Source: a bacterium (GTDB lineage: Bacteria > Oederibacteriota > JAAXVQ01 > JAUVAV01). From it: a stretch of DNA of 64,000 nt. A program made the translations under genes and the position numbers. Each line of letters opens with the position of its first letter. Within the stretch, counting starts at the first letter, position 1. The notes beneath the pieces are model-generated. The model worked only from the letters and a program-made list of their open reading frames with translations, had not been told where the DNA came from and ran no database searches. The stretch is from the NCBI GenBank assembly GCA_021108215.1, contig JAIORK010000055.1, positions 83,635-147,634 of the forward strand. The letters are read 5' to 3'. Below, in pieces: positions 17,403-26,864 of this stretch.

Positions 17403-18824
17403 TCAACGGCGGGCTCTCTGGGGAAACACACTTATTTTGACAGCTGCTACGGTGGCAAGAGTTATTTTTGCACTTTCTGCGATGGGACCCATATACACCC
17501 ATATCACTTCATGATTCCGTACCACAAGCGGCCACGTTTCAATTTCTTCCCTGGACAATCCCATTTCCAGCAAAATCTTTCGGACGGATTTCTTTTTTCC
17601 CGCCATCCCCAAAGGACTCAGCACATCACCGGTTTTGAGCGTTCGCATCACCAGCGTCCCTTTGACACTCTTGGCATCCAGGAAAACATGCCGCGCATCC
17701 GGCGGCCTGCGAAGGCGGGTTGGCCTTGCTGCTGATTCCATTTTGACGCCAAAGGGGACCCCGGGGTTCTGGTTGAGTCCTTTTTTTAATTTCATACAGT
17801 ACGCTGCCGCTTGCACCTTCGGAGCAGTCTTTTCCACCACCAATATTCCCCGGTGCAAGCCGGCCTGCCAAAGACCGGGCAGACTTATTCCCTGCCGGCC
17901 TTGTAAAACAGCATCCCAAACACGTCTGAGATGCTGGTTGGATTTCTCCGGAATTCCCAACATCTCCCAGACACCGGCTAAAACACGCCATTGGATGGCC
18001 TCCGGCAATTTCAACAACGCCTGCCGGTGAATCCGGCATTTTGTTTCTTCTCCGGTGATACCGAGTTTTCGCATTGCTTTTTGTGTCAACGACGCCAGCA
18101 GGGCTTCATCACGCCGCAAGCTTTCTCCATTTTGTACAATGCGCTGCTTTAACAATGGATTATACTTTTTTTCCAAAAGCGGAATCAATTCCAGCCGGAG
18201 ACGGTTGCGCGCAAACACATTTTGTTGATTACTCTTGTCCACACGCCACTTAATTTTTTTTTGCCGCAGAAACATTTCCAGCGCTTGCTTGGGGATGGTT
18301 AATAAAGGACGCAGCAAACGCAATCCTTTGGGTGCGGTTGGATGAGGGAAAATTCTATCGGCTTGCATGCCGGATAACCCGCGGCTTCCGGTTCCCCGTA
18401 AAAAATTAAACAGAATCGTCTCCACCTGATCGTCCTGGTGATGCGCCAGCACAACGGCTTTGGCCTTGATCCGGACGGCTGTATCCATAAAACAGTCCTG
18501 CCGCACCAACCGGCCTGCGGTCTCTTGGGAAATCCCGCGCTTCACCGCTATTTTCGTGACATGACTATGGTAAACAGAACAAGGAATATTCAGGTCTTGG
18601 CAATGCCGCATGACGAGCCGCATATCCCGGTCCGCCTCCTTGGCACGCATGCCATGATGAACATGCACAACATGCAGCCGCTGGGAAGCATCGGGTAAAC
18701 AAGCGTACAGAAGATAAAGCAGCGCCACGGAATCCGCCCCGCCGGATACACCGGCAATCAACGCTCCGCGTGCAGGCAGCAATTGCTGTACCTCACGGAT
18801 AATTTCTTTTAACAATGGTTTCAT
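17403..18824 (-). CDS. tilS: tRNA(Ile)-lysidine synthase
   Basis: The 473-residue enzyme converts C34 of tRNA-Ile(CAT) to lysidine so it reads AUA. The ATP-pyrophosphatase P-loop is AGVSGGADSVALLYLL at about residues 24-39. LAHHQDDQVETILFNFLRGTGSRGLSGM and the RNRLRLELIPLLE segment are typical of TilS. The C-terminal domain (RTLKTGDVLSPLGMAGKKKSVRKIL) is also present, so the protein is full length. It starts 2 bp after the stop of the SpeE-like gene, so they share an operon. A tRNA with anticodon CAT lies at 26146-26223 and is a possible substrate. Confidence 0.94.
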   Translation of the reverse strand: MKPLLKEIIREVQQLLPARGALIAGVSGGADSVALLYLLYACLPDASQRLHVVHVHHGMRAKEADRDMRLVMRHCQDLNIPCSVYHSHVTKIAVKRGISQETAGRLVRQDCFMDTAVRIKAKAVVLAHHQDDQVETILFNFLRGTGSRGLSGMQADRIFPHPTAPKGLRLLRPLLTIPKQALEMFLRQKKIKWRVDKSNQQNVFARNRLRLELIPLLEKKYNPLLKQRIVQNGESLRRDEALLASLTQKAMRKLGITGEETKCRIHRQALLKLPEAIQWRVLAGVWEMLGIPEKSNQHLRRVWDAVLQGRQGISLPGLWQAGLHRGILVVEKTAPKVQAAAYCMKLKKGLNQNPGVPFGVKMESAARPTRLRRPPDARHVFLDAKSVKGTLVMRTLKTGDVLSPLGMAGKKKSVRKILLEMGLSREEIETWPLVVRNHEVIWVYMGPIAESAKITLATVAAVKISVFPQRARR

Positions 18825-18826
18825 GA

Positions 18827-20377
18827 CTAGTTTAACAACACTTCCGGTCCCAGGCTGTCAATCACCAACTGCCGCCAACGGCGGTAAACAACCCGGTTCA
18901 TGAATTCCACCGGATTGTAATCATCTGTACAGATAACCGCATCTTCCCAACCTGAAATACTTACCGCGTTGGCCTGCAACGCATTCCATACTTCAGGATC
19001 CGGACCCTCCTGTGGTTCGGGACCCTCCCCGGCAATACAAACAATATTCCCGAACTTATGCTTGGCTTCGCTGAAAAAAGACTTGCACCAGTCATGCGGC
19101 GCTCGCAAGGTCGCAAAAACCGAAGCCCCGGCCTCGCGATGCGGCCCCTGAACGTATCCAACAAAATTTAAAGCCGTCACGCCGCCGGGATTCAAAATAT
19201 TCTTCACCTCCGTAAAAAAATTTTTAGTCAGTAAATGACTCGGGAAATTTTCACCATTGAATGTATTCAACACAACCACATCATATTTTTTTTGTGTGGT
19301 ACGCACAAACCGCCGTCCGTCATCCAGGGTAATCCTGACTTTTTGCGGATCAATCCCAAAATAGGTTTCCGCCACTGCCTTGATTTTTTTATCAATTTCA
19401 ACAACATCCACCCGGAATTCCTTGCGCAATAAAGCATGCACAATATTCCCGCCGCCCAGGCCGACCACCAAAACATCTTTGGCCTCCGGGTGATAGCTGG
19501 TGATTGCATCAACCATATCACTGACATAGCGCGGCACCGCCCGATGCGAACGGTAATCTTCTCCCGACTGGGTGACCCCATCCACCAATAAAATTCTCTG
19601 GTTACCAATTTGCGCCACCTTAATCTCTCCGTAAAAGCTATTGGTCTTGTAAATTATCTTTAAATTTCCTGTAGAACTTGGATTAGGGGATATGCGGGGA
19701 AAAAAAATCAAGCTCCCCAATCCCAGGATGATCAGCGCCAGAAAAATCCACCACCGACGTGAACGGATAACGAAATAATAAAACAGGGGCATGATCAACA
19801 ACACCATTCCCAACCCGAGTAAAATCGTACTCAAACGAAAATTGGGAATCAAATAGAACCCCATGACAACCGTCCCAATAAAACTTCCCACAGTGGAGAT
19901 CGCATAGAGCATACCCACGCGTGATCCCAGTTTTTCAAATTGATCGGTGAACAGTTTGGTGGCATAAGGACTGACAATCCCGAGAAAAAAAAGCGGCAGG
20001 CTGAACAGAATGACACTCCCGATCAAAACCCCGCCCCGAACGCCGAAATGGCCGGCAAAGGTCAGCACCGGATTGCGCAAAACCGGAATAAGAAACGTGA
20101 GCAGCGCGGATAGGGTAATCGCCAAATATAAAAATTCCGGACGCCGCTTGGCATCCGCCAATTTACCGCCCAGCCAATAACCGACGGAAAGCGCCAGCAG
20201 CGTCACCGTAATCAGAGCCGACCAAACATAAATACCTACTCCAAAAAACGGACCCACCACACGTGTGCCCACCACCTCCAGCATCATGATCACATTGCCG
20301 GTGATAAAGATGGTTAACAGCAGCACCCAGGGTGGAACCGCCCCTGAAGGATGTTCCCCGGTTTTATTCATTTGCAT
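18827..20377 (-). CDS. Membrane-fused spermidine synthase-like protein
   Basis: The product (about 516 residues) has seven or so N-terminal helices (VLLLTIFITGNVIMMLEVVGTRVVGPFFG through about residue 220) and a C-terminal Rossmann methyltransferase-fold domain of the SpeE family: VLVVGLGGGNIVHALLRKE, VDVVEIDKKIKAVAETYFGI, RITLDDGRRFVRTTQKKYDVVVLNTFNGENFPSHLLT. Such fused proteins are annotated as spermidine synthases, but the polyamine activity is rarely shown. The start is set at 20377 from GGAGG 7 nt upstream; it overlaps the preceding gene by 14 bp. The operon order is metH-type gene, this gene, tilS. Confidence 0.8.
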   Translation of the reverse strand: MQMNKTGEHPSGAVPPWVLLLTIFITGNVIMMLEVVGTRVVGPFFGVGIYVWSALITVTLLALSVGYWLGGKLADAKRRPEFLYLAITLSALLTFLIPVLRNPVLTFAGHFGVRGGVLIGSVILFSLPLFFLGIVSPYATKLFTDQFEKLGSRVGMLYAISTVGSFIGTVVMGFYLIPNFRLSTILLGLGMVLLIMPLFYYFVIRSRRWWIFLALIILGLGSLIFFPRISPNPSSTGNLKIIYKTNSFYGEIKVAQIGNQRILLVDGVTQSGEDYRSHRAVPRYVSDMVDAITSYHPEAKDVLVVGLGGGNIVHALLRKEFRVDVVEIDKKIKAVAETYFGIDPQKVRITLDDGRRFVRTTQKKYDVVVLNTFNGENFPSHLLTKNFFTEVKNILNPGGVTALNFVGYVQGPHREAGASVFATLRAPHDWCKSFFSEAKHKFGNIVCIAGEGPEPQEGPDPEVWNALQANAVSISGWEDAVICTDDYNPVEFMNRVVYRRWRQLVIDSLGPEVLLN

Positions 20378-22226
20378 ATTTTTCCTCCTCCGTTTGCACA
20401 CCGCCCAGCTTTAAAACCTGCACCGCCAGGTCAGCTTTACCAAAAGGCGCCGACACTTGAACCCCTTGAATATGCTTTTTGATTTTAACCAATGCCTCCC
20501 CGGCAATTTTCACGCCCTCTTGCTGTGCATCACGCCCGCTGCCTTTTGCGCGCATTCTTTCCATAATTACAGGCGGTACTGTGGCCCCGGGAACTTCATT
20601 ATTCATGAACTCCGCATTTTTAAAAGACATCAAAGGCCAGATCCCGGCAACAATGGGAAGGGTGACATCCTTGATTCTATCTCGAAACCGAAAAAAAATG
20701 TCCGGATCAAAAACCGGCTGGGTAATCATAAATTCCGCACCAGCGGCAATTTTTTGATGAAGCCGTTCAATTTCCTCATCCAAATTAATCGCACCGGGAT
20801 TCACCCCCACGCCTTTTAAAAAAGCCAGCGGTTTGGGTATCGGATTGCCGCCAACATCACGCGCCTGATTGAGACCTGTCACGATTTTGGTAAGTCCAAT
20901 GGAATCCACATCAAAGACTGCCGTGGCATCCGGGTAATCCCCCACTTTTGGCGGATCTCCTGTGATAATAAGCAAATTACGAATTCCGGCAGCATGCAAC
21001 CCCAATAAATCCGACTGCATCCCAATGATATTCCGGTCCCGGCATGTGTAGTGCAAGATAGCTTCAATCCCAACTTGCTGCTCGATCAGCATGGCCAGCA
21101 CCATGGGAGAAAGCCGGGCGGAAGCACGCGGCCCGTCAGGAATATTCACTGCATCAATCCCGTTCGCCTCTAACAAACGGCACTTGGCAATCGTGTCCGT
21201 CGGATCAGCACTACGCGGCGGGGTGATTTCAATGGTTGTGATAAATTTCCCGGTGTGAAGCGCCTGGCCCAGCCGGGACTTGTCCGCTTGGGGTACTTCC
21301 TCAACAGCTGCCTGTTCCGTTTCCGTCAGGACGACTTCCACATTGCGTTTACCGGGAAACAGCGCCCGAATGGCCGAGTGCATGGCTTTAATATGCTTGG
21401 GTGCCGTACCGCAGCATCCGCCGACAACCCGGGCGCCGGTCTGGATAAAGCGTTTCGCGTACTCCGCCATATATTCAATTGATGCCAGATAAAAATAACG
21501 GCCGTCAACCACTTTGGGCATCCCGGCATTGGGCATGCATGAGATTGGTTTTTTTGTAATCGTTTGAGCTTTTTCCAAGAGCGAAATCATATCCGCCGGG
21601 CCGGTGGAACAATTAAACCCAATCACATCCACATCGAGCTTATCCGCCGCTTTCAAAAAAATATCCAGGGTCGTGCCGATCGCAGTCTCACCTTTTTCAT
21701 TAAATGATCCTTGCGCAATAATCGGTAAATCGGAAATGGAACGGGTGATCTCAACTGCCAACTTAAGTTCCTGACTATCTGAAAAACTCTCAAAAACAAT
21801 CAGATCAACACCCGCCTCAATGAGACTGCCGATCTGCGCTTGATAAAGTGCTTTGGCCTGTTCCCCGCCAAGGGGACCCAACGGTTTTAAGTGAGCACCC
21901 AAAGGCCCTACTGAACCAGCCACCAAGGCTGCATCCTGTGCCGCCTCCTTGGCCATCTCCACCGCCCGCATATTAATCTCGCGAACCTTGGCTTCTAAAC
22001 CAAAACCCTTCAATTTATTGCCATTGGCGCCGTAAGTATTGGTTTTAATCACATCTGCGCCGGCTTGTACATACGCCGCATAAATATCAGAAACCATTTT
22101 AGGCGCTGTAAGATTAAGCCCTTCGTAACATTGGTTGATGTACGCGCCTTTTTTATACAGCATGGTTCCCATCGCACCGTCAAACAGAACCACACCTTCC
22201 TTTAATTTTTCACTAAACGATTTCAC
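20364..22226 (-). CDS. Bifunctional homocysteine S-methyltransferase / methylenetetrahydrofolate reductase
   Basis: The N-terminal half (about residues 1-300 of 620) is a homocysteine methyltransferase barrel: LFDGAMGTMLY, GADVIKTNTYGAN, GSVGPLG, and zinc ligands at C206 (GFNCSTGP) and C271-C272 (GGCCGT). The C-terminal half (from about 330) is a MetF-type reductase: FITTIEITPPRSADP, NIPDGPRASARLSP, HYTCRDRN, LLIITGDPPKVGDYPDATAVFDVDSIGL and FMITQPVFDPDIF. It links folate one-carbon supply to methionine formation in one chain. A GTG start at 22226 with AGGGGTGG just upstream is chosen; an in-frame ATG at 22319 would add 31 unlikely residues. Confidence 0.92.
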   Translation of the reverse strand: MKSFSEKLKEGVVLFDGAMGTMLYKKGAYINQCYEGLNLTAPKMVSDIYAAYVQAGADVIKTNTYGANGNKLKGFGLEAKVREINMRAVEMAKEAAQDAALVAGSVGPLGAHLKPLGPLGGEQAKALYQAQIGSLIEAGVDLIVFESFSDSQELKLAVEITRSISDLPIIAQGSFNEKGETAIGTTLDIFLKAADKLDVDVIGFNCSTGPADMISLLEKAQTITKKPISCMPNAGMPKVVDGRYFYLASIEYMAEYAKRFIQTGARVVGGCCGTAPKHIKAMHSAIRALFPGKRNVEVVLTETEQAAVEEVPQADKSRLGQALHTGKFITTIEITPPRSADPTDTIAKCRLLEANGIDAVNIPDGPRASARLSPMVLAMLIEQQVGIEAILHYTCRDRNIIGMQSDLLGLHAAGIRNLLIITGDPPKVGDYPDATAVFDVDSIGLTKIVTGLNQARDVGGNPIPKPLAFLKGVGVNPGAINLDEEIERLHQKIAAGAEFMITQPVFDPDIFFRFRDRIKDVTLPIVAGIWPLMSFKNAEFMNNEVPGATVPPVIMERMRAKGSGRDAQQEGVKIAGEALVKIKKHIQGVQVSAPFGKADLAVQVLKLGGVQTEEEKYANE

Positions 22227-22613
22227 TAAAAAAACCACCCCTGACTTTAATAGTAGAGAACAGGCACCCGGCATTCGCCCCCGCATACGCGGGGCAAGCT
22301 GGGCAAGTCCGCCGGACAAGTTGCCTGTTCCCTACATTTTTACCGTACCTGAAGTAAAAGCACAAGAACTTAAAAGGTATTTAGTCGCTCCTGAAAAAGT
22401 CAAACTGGAATTCATTTCCCGATGAAGCCTGGTCAAACGATTGAGCAAGTACGCTGCCGGGCATTGCCCGGCGCATGCCGGGATTTGGATGATACGATGA
22501 TACCTCGCCTTCGTGGCCGCTACTTTAGTGTCTATCCTCATCCCCGTTCCGTACTTTGTCCTTTGGCAGCTCACGCGCTCAATCGGTTGAGACCTGTACG
22601 CGTTATTAATTTT
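22227..22613. other. Intergenic region with a palindromic repeat
   Basis: No convincing gene is seen. An 83-bp element (22253-22335) with inverted ends lies next to the methyltransferase start. A second hairpin, GCCGGGCATTGCCCGGCGC, lies near 22453-22472. No known methionine or folate riboswitch was recognised, although this would be the place for one. Confidence 0.4.
22253..22335. repeat. Small inverted-repeat element
   Basis: The left end GTAGAGAACAGGCA (22253-22266) matches the complement of the right end TTGCCTGTTCCCTAC with one mismatch. The interior is GC-rich with a further stem, CCCCGC/GCGGGG. It has no coding capacity. Confidence 0.5.
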
Positions 22614-25600
22614 TCAAACAGTAGCCTTTTTTACCGTTTTCTTAAAAATAGTTTGAATATCCCGGTTAACCAGGTACAGGGCGGGAACCAATATCAAGGT
22701 CACGGTTGTCGCAAAAACCAAACCGTAGGCCATGGCCATCACCACCGGCACCAAAGACTTGGCATTACCGCCAATACCATACACCGTGGGTAAAAGTGCC
22801 GCCACGGTGGTAAGCGTGGTCAAAACAACCGGACGTAACCGCTGCCGTGCACCCTGCGAGACAATCTTGATGATTGATGTCAAATCACCCGGACTTTTCC
22901 GGGTCTGGAATATTTCATTAATAAAATTTACCATAATAACGCTGTCATTGACCACCACCCCGGACAAACCAATCATACCGACAATACCCATAAAAGACAA
23001 CGGAATGCCGTGGGCCGTAAAAGCCAGCAGTGCCCCAATCAAGCCAAACGGCACCGCAACCACCACCAACAACGGTTGGGAAAGTGACCCGAACAGGAGC
23101 AGTAATATAAAATAGATCATCACCACCGCGATCACAAAAGCCACCATCAGTCCTCCCAATGATTCCTTGGTCTCTTTTGCTTCGCCGCCGATTCCCAGTC
23201 GCGTGCCGGGAAAATCCTTGGCGATTTTCGCAAAGCGTTTTTTTATTTTCCGGGCTACCTGACGGGAGGTGGTTATTTTTTCATCAATATCAGCAGTCAC
23301 GGTGGCCACGCGATTGCCCTTGTGATGATTAATCACCGAAGTTCCTTCCTGCGGGACAATCGTGGCAATCTGGCTTAAGGTGATCAGCTTACCGGCGGCG
23401 TTGGGTATTTGCAGCGCTGCTAAAAACTTAGGGTCCCTTTGATAACTATCATCCACTTGCACCCGAAACTCTATCTTCTCTTCCGCGCTTTGCAAGTACG
23501 TCGCAACCGTGCCTGCGTAGGCGGTACGAATCGTCTGGGCGACCGCGGCCACGGTCAAACCATATTGGGCCAGACGCGCATAATCCAGTCTGACTTTCAT
23601 TTCTTCTTTGCCCGGCTTTTGGTCATTATCAATATCTTTCACACCCGGGATCTTCCGTAAAAGTTCCTCCACCTTTATCCTGGCTGCCCTGATGGACTTT
23701 CGGTTTTTTCCTTTGATTTTGACATTCACGGCTTCGCCTGTTGGGGGACCCATAATTTTTTCTTCGATAACAATTTTTTTAAATTTTGTCAGTCTGCGGG
23801 TATTGACGACCTGGCGCAGGTCGGCGATGATTTCACCGGTCGTTCTATCTCTTTCACTGCGGGGAACCAGGGTGATGTGGACCTGTGACCAATTTTCATG
23901 GTTCCCCTTGGAATTCATCATCCGAACAGTATGATGTCCAATCTGGGTCTGCAGGGAAACCATCTCTTTTTCGAGCAAATGCTCCCGAACGATCGCCTCG
24001 ACTTCCATGGTGAATACCTCGGTTTTGTCGAGTCCACAGCTTTCCGGCACTTCCAGATTGACATAAATGGATTCCGAAGAATCATCCCACATATTCACAT
24101 AATTATTAATCGTACCGCGTGAGACCAGCAGAGTTAATGCCGCGACAACCACGAAGACCAGCATAATGAGATACCGAAAACGCAATATTTTTCCCAGCCA
24201 TTTTTCATACGCCCCGGCAATGGGACCGAACCAGTCCGGGCGTTGCTTTTCATTTCCATCCTTCCCCGCCAAATGGTTGGGAAGAACAATCACGGCTGTA
24301 AAAAAAGAAGCCAGCAGCGTGGCTGTCACAATAATCGGAAATACTTGGACAAATTTACCCATCATACCTTTGATATACAACAGCGGTATAAACGCCGCGA
24401 TGGTGGTTAAAATAGTCACCGTGACCGGCGCAATCACTTTTTTAACGCCCAGCACAGAGGCCTGCACCGGAGCCTGCCCGGTCTTTTTTTGCTCAAAGAT
24501 ATTCTCTGCAATGACGATACCATGGTCCACCAGCATTCCCAATACCACGATAATGGCGCCCAATGACATAAGGTTGAGGGAAATATTGGTGAGATTCATA
24601 TAAATAATCACCATCAGCAAACTGATGGGTATTCCCACCGCCGTCCAAAACGAGGTTTTCAAATCAAGAAACAAAAAGAGCACCACAAAAACCAGGATAA
24701 ATCCGATCAACGCGTTATTGACGACAACGTCAAGCAGGGCGGTGACGGAAAGCGAGCGATCTTCCAAAGTCGTGATTTCAAAACGGTCGGCAACCCGGGG
24801 TTTCAGTTTCTGCAAATACGCTTTCACATTTTGAGAGGTTTTCACAACATCGGCGTTCTCTTTTTTAACCACCTGGAACACAATCGCCTTTTTGCCATTC
24901 ACGTTGACCCGGATCGCCTCCTTTTTGAAACCGTCACGCACCGTGGCGATATCTTTGATGCGTACTCTTTTTTGTTCAAAGCTTGAACGAACAATCACGT
25001 CTTTCACTTCCATCGGTTTTTCAAACTGGCCGATGGTCACGATGGTCTGTTCCTTTTGCAAAGACTGCAACGTTCCGCCGGTGGCCCGGACATTCCGGGC
25101 CTGAATACTTTTGACCACATCATTGAGTGAAATATAGTAGTCCCGCAGCTTCGCAGGATGGACTGCGACGACAATTTCCCGGTCCCGGTATCCCTTTTTC
25201 CGGATTTCGCCTACCCCTTTAACCTTTAAGAGGTCTTCTTCCAGCTGCCGGGCAAACCTGTTCAACGCCTTTTCCTGCAACGCCCCGTCCCCTGCCTGGG
25301 TAATGCTCAGGGTATACACCGCCATCCGTTTGGGATTCACCTCTACAATCGTAATTTCCTCAACTTCATCGGGAATATCTAAAATATTGCCCAGCGTAAT
25401 CTTCCGGTGTATTTCATCCTTCACTGCCTGCTTGTTCTCCAGGTCATAATCAAGATGAGCATAAAGGGTCGCGCCATTTTCAATGGCAAAAGAAGCGTGT
25501 TCCTTAATTCCGGCGATTTTTCCCAGTTCGGTTTCAATGGGAATCACAACATTGAGTTCCACATCCGCAGCACTGGCACCGGGATAAATAGCCCTAATAA

Positions 25601-25739
25601 TCATGGTGTCCATATCGGTCGCCGGAAACACCTCTCGCCGAATTTCCAACAAGCTCGTCATGCCAAATATAAAAATCGTGATAACGATCAAATTAATCAG
25701 CAATTTATTACGAACCAGGTATTCCAATATTTTTTCCAT
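22614..25739 (-). CDS. AcrB-type (HAE1) RND efflux permease
   Basis: At 1041 residues it is full length for a tripartite-pump permease with 12 helices and two large periplasmic loops. It starts MEKILEYLVRNKLLINLIVI and has the porter-domain segment TDMDTMIIRAIYPGASAADVE and the helix 4 signature GAIIVVLGMLVDHGIVIAENIFE; the second half repeats this as IGLSGVVVNDSVIMVNFINE. The proton-relay Asp pair of classic AcrB is not clearly present in VLGMLVDHGIV, where only one Asp is seen. The start has AAGGAG 6 nt upstream. No membrane-fusion or TolC-type gene is adjacent, so partners must be encoded elsewhere. Confidence 0.9.
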   Translation of the reverse strand: MEKILEYLVRNKLLINLIVITIFIFGMTSLLEIRREVFPATDMDTMIIRAIYPGASAADVELNVVIPIETELGKIAGIKEHASFAIENGATLYAHLDYDLENKQAVKDEIHRKITLGNILDIPDEVEEITIVEVNPKRMAVYTLSITQAGDGALQEKALNRFARQLEEDLLKVKGVGEIRKKGYRDREIVVAVHPAKLRDYYISLNDVVKSIQARNVRATGGTLQSLQKEQTIVTIGQFEKPMEVKDVIVRSSFEQKRVRIKDIATVRDGFKKEAIRVNVNGKKAIVFQVVKKENADVVKTSQNVKAYLQKLKPRVADRFEITTLEDRSLSVTALLDVVVNNALIGFILVFVVLFLFLDLKTSFWTAVGIPISLLMVIIYMNLTNISLNLMSLGAIIVVLGMLVDHGIVIAENIFEQKKTGQAPVQASVLGVKKVIAPVTVTILTTIAAFIPLLYIKGMMGKFVQVFPIIVTATLLASFFTAVIVLPNHLAGKDGNEKQRPDWFGPIAGAYEKWLGKILRFRYLIMLVFVVVAALTLLVSRGTINNYVNMWDDSSESIYVNLEVPESCGLDKTEVFTMEVEAIVREHLLEKEMVSLQTQIGHHTVRMMNSKGNHENWSQVHITLVPRSERDRTTGEIIADLRQVVNTRRLTKFKKIVIEEKIMGPPTGEAVNVKIKGKNRKSIRAARIKVEELLRKIPGVKDIDNDQKPGKEEMKVRLDYARLAQYGLTVAAVAQTIRTAYAGTVATYLQSAEEKIEFRVQVDDSYQRDPKFLAALQIPNAAGKLITLSQIATIVPQEGTSVINHHKGNRVATVTADIDEKITTSRQVARKIKKRFAKIAKDFPGTRLGIGGEAKETKESLGGLMVAFVIAVVMIYFILLLLFGSLSQPLLVVVAVPFGLIGALLAFTAHGIPLSFMGIVGMIGLSGVVVNDSVIMVNFINEIFQTRKSPGDLTSIIKIVSQGARQRLRPVVLTTLTTVAALLPTVYGIGGNAKSLVPVVMAMAYGLVFATTVTLILVPALYLVNRDIQTIFKKTVKKATV

Positions 25740-25908
25740 CTGTTACTCCTTGTCCCCGGAATCGGGTTTCCCGAATTGCATCCCGTTGCTCAAAACATCG
25801 CACTTGCAGCTTTAGAATGACATGTCCACCAATATAGTCTCAAACGCTGCCGGAGGCAAGTATTGAATCCCGAACAGGCTGCCCAATTTTTAGTAAATAA
25901 CGAAGAAT

Positions 25909-25946
25909 AAAAAAGGCCCTGCACCGTATGGTGCAGGGCCTTTTTT
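25909..25946. terminator. Rho-independent terminator
   Basis: The stem AAAAGGCCCTGCACC / GGTGCAGGGCCTTTT (about 25911-25944) is followed by T or A tracts on both sides. It lies between the tRNA and the RND gene, all read leftwards, and can end the tRNA-side transcript. Confidence 0.8.
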
Positions 25947-25954
25947 ATTAAGTT

Positions 25955-25970
25955 TGGTAGCGGAGCAGGG
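25955..25970 (-). repeat. Partial duplicate of a tRNA 3' end
   Basis: Sixteen bases (TGGTAGCGGAGCAGGG) are identical to the 3' acceptor and CCA end of the tRNA at 26146-26161. The homology stops in the T-arm. The interval 25971-26104 has no gene. Confidence 0.6.
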
Positions 25971-26104
25971 TTCATTGGCTACTTTGGTCGCAGAGCTCCC
26001 TGCGTAGCCTCACCTCGTTTGCTGACGGCCAGAGGCCTTTTCCTCGCTATTCGCTCGGCGCAAACTCGCTTCAAGTCCCTATCGTGCTCCCGGGTACTTA
26101 TATT

Positions 26105-26138
26105 AAATAAGGTGAGGGGACATCCCCTCACCTTATTT
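26105..26138 (-). terminator. Terminator downstream of the tRNA
   Basis: A 16-bp perfect stem, AAATAAGGTGAGGGGA / TCCCCTCACCTTATTT, with a 2-base centre lies 8 bp after the tRNA 3' end on the minus strand and is flanked by A/T-rich sequence. Confidence 0.8.
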
Positions 26139-26145
26139 AATTATC

Positions 26146-26223
26146 TGGTAGCGGAGCAGGGACTTGAACCCCGGACCCCACGGGTATGAACCGTGTGCTC
26201 TAAACCAGCTGAGCTACTCCGCC
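26146..26223 (-). tRNA. tRNA with anticodon CAT (Met elongator or Ile2)
   Basis: The minus strand folds into a complete cloverleaf with encoded CCA: acceptor GGCGGAG/CTCCGCT (first pair G-U), D stem GCTC/GAGC, anticodon stem CACGG/CCGTG around loop TTCATAC, and T arm CGGGG TTCAAGT CCCTG. It lacks the three G-C pairs of initiator tRNA, so it is elongator Met or the lysidine-modified Ile2 species; the TilS encoded at 17403 would act on the latter. A terminator follows. Confidence 0.93.
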
Positions 26224-26290
26224 ATATTATTTGAGAAAAGTGAAAATACCATAGGCAAATAAGAAAGGCAAGTGATTTTTCCCCGGATTA

Positions 26291-26851
26291 TTACTGCTTG
26301 GTAATCCAAAGATCCGGCCCGGAAATCGAAACCCGGCATTGTTTTATCTGCGTTCCCGCCAATAAAAGACACAGGTCCGAGGCAGTCATCGCGGTTCTTC
26401 TGGACTGGTAAACCGCCCGAATACCCTGGCTTTTTCCCGGCATCCAGGGAATCTGCCACCAGGTGGCATCCTGTCTGACATCCCCTATAAAAAACTCTCC
26501 TTCTATTTTCAAAACCCGGGCAATTTCATTGAATACTATCATCGGCTGCTCCCAGGCATGCAGGGCGCCGAAAGAAACAACCGCATCAATACTTTTATCC
26601 GGCAGCGGAATCTTGGTGAGTTCCCCTGGAATGTATGTCGTCTTGGTCCTTACACCCCACTGTTTGGCCTGTATGAGCGCCTGTGCTCTTTGCTCGCCGG
26701 AAAAACCAATACCCGTCAATTCCAGATGCGTGTTTTTCTTAAGCAAGCGCTGTCCCGGCCAGGTCGTCCCGGGTCCAATTTCAAGAACTGTTCCGCAAAA
26801 AATACGGGACGCAACTTTGATATCAATGACTTTATACAAACGCTGACTCAT
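26291..26851 (-). CDS. Class I SAM-dependent methyltransferase
   Basis: The product (about 186 residues) has SAM-binding motif I as TVLEIGPGTTWPGQRLL, motif II-like ELTGIGFSGEQ, and IPLPDKSIDAVVSFGALHAWEQPMIVFNEIARVLKIEGEFFIGDV, the usual UbiE/methyltransferase-11 layout. The substrate is unknown. ATG 26851 is chosen because GGAGAGGG precedes it; a longer frame to 26896 exists. The gene overlaps the 3' end of the Fur-FeoA gene by 31 bp if the longer start is used, but not with the chosen start. It lies last before the tRNA. Confidence 0.8.
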   Translation of the reverse strand: MSQRLYKVIDIKVASRIFCGTVLEIGPGTTWPGQRLLKKNTHLELTGIGFSGEQRAQALIQAKQWGVRTKTTYIPGELTKIPLPDKSIDAVVSFGALHAWEQPMIVFNEIARVLKIEGEFFIGDVRQDATWWQIPWMPGKSQGIRAVYQSRRTAMTASDLCLLLAGTQIKQCRVSISGPDLWITKQ

Positions 26852-26864
26852 ATCCCTCTCCGCC

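Noticed and set aside
22332..22574. 80-codon minus-strand frame upstream of the methionine gene
   Set aside because: No domain, no ribosome site, and it crosses a repeat-like GC-rich hairpin.
25955..26223. Prophage or integrative element at the tRNA
   Set aside because: No integrase or phage gene is near; only the 16-base tRNA end is repeated, which is too little for att sites.
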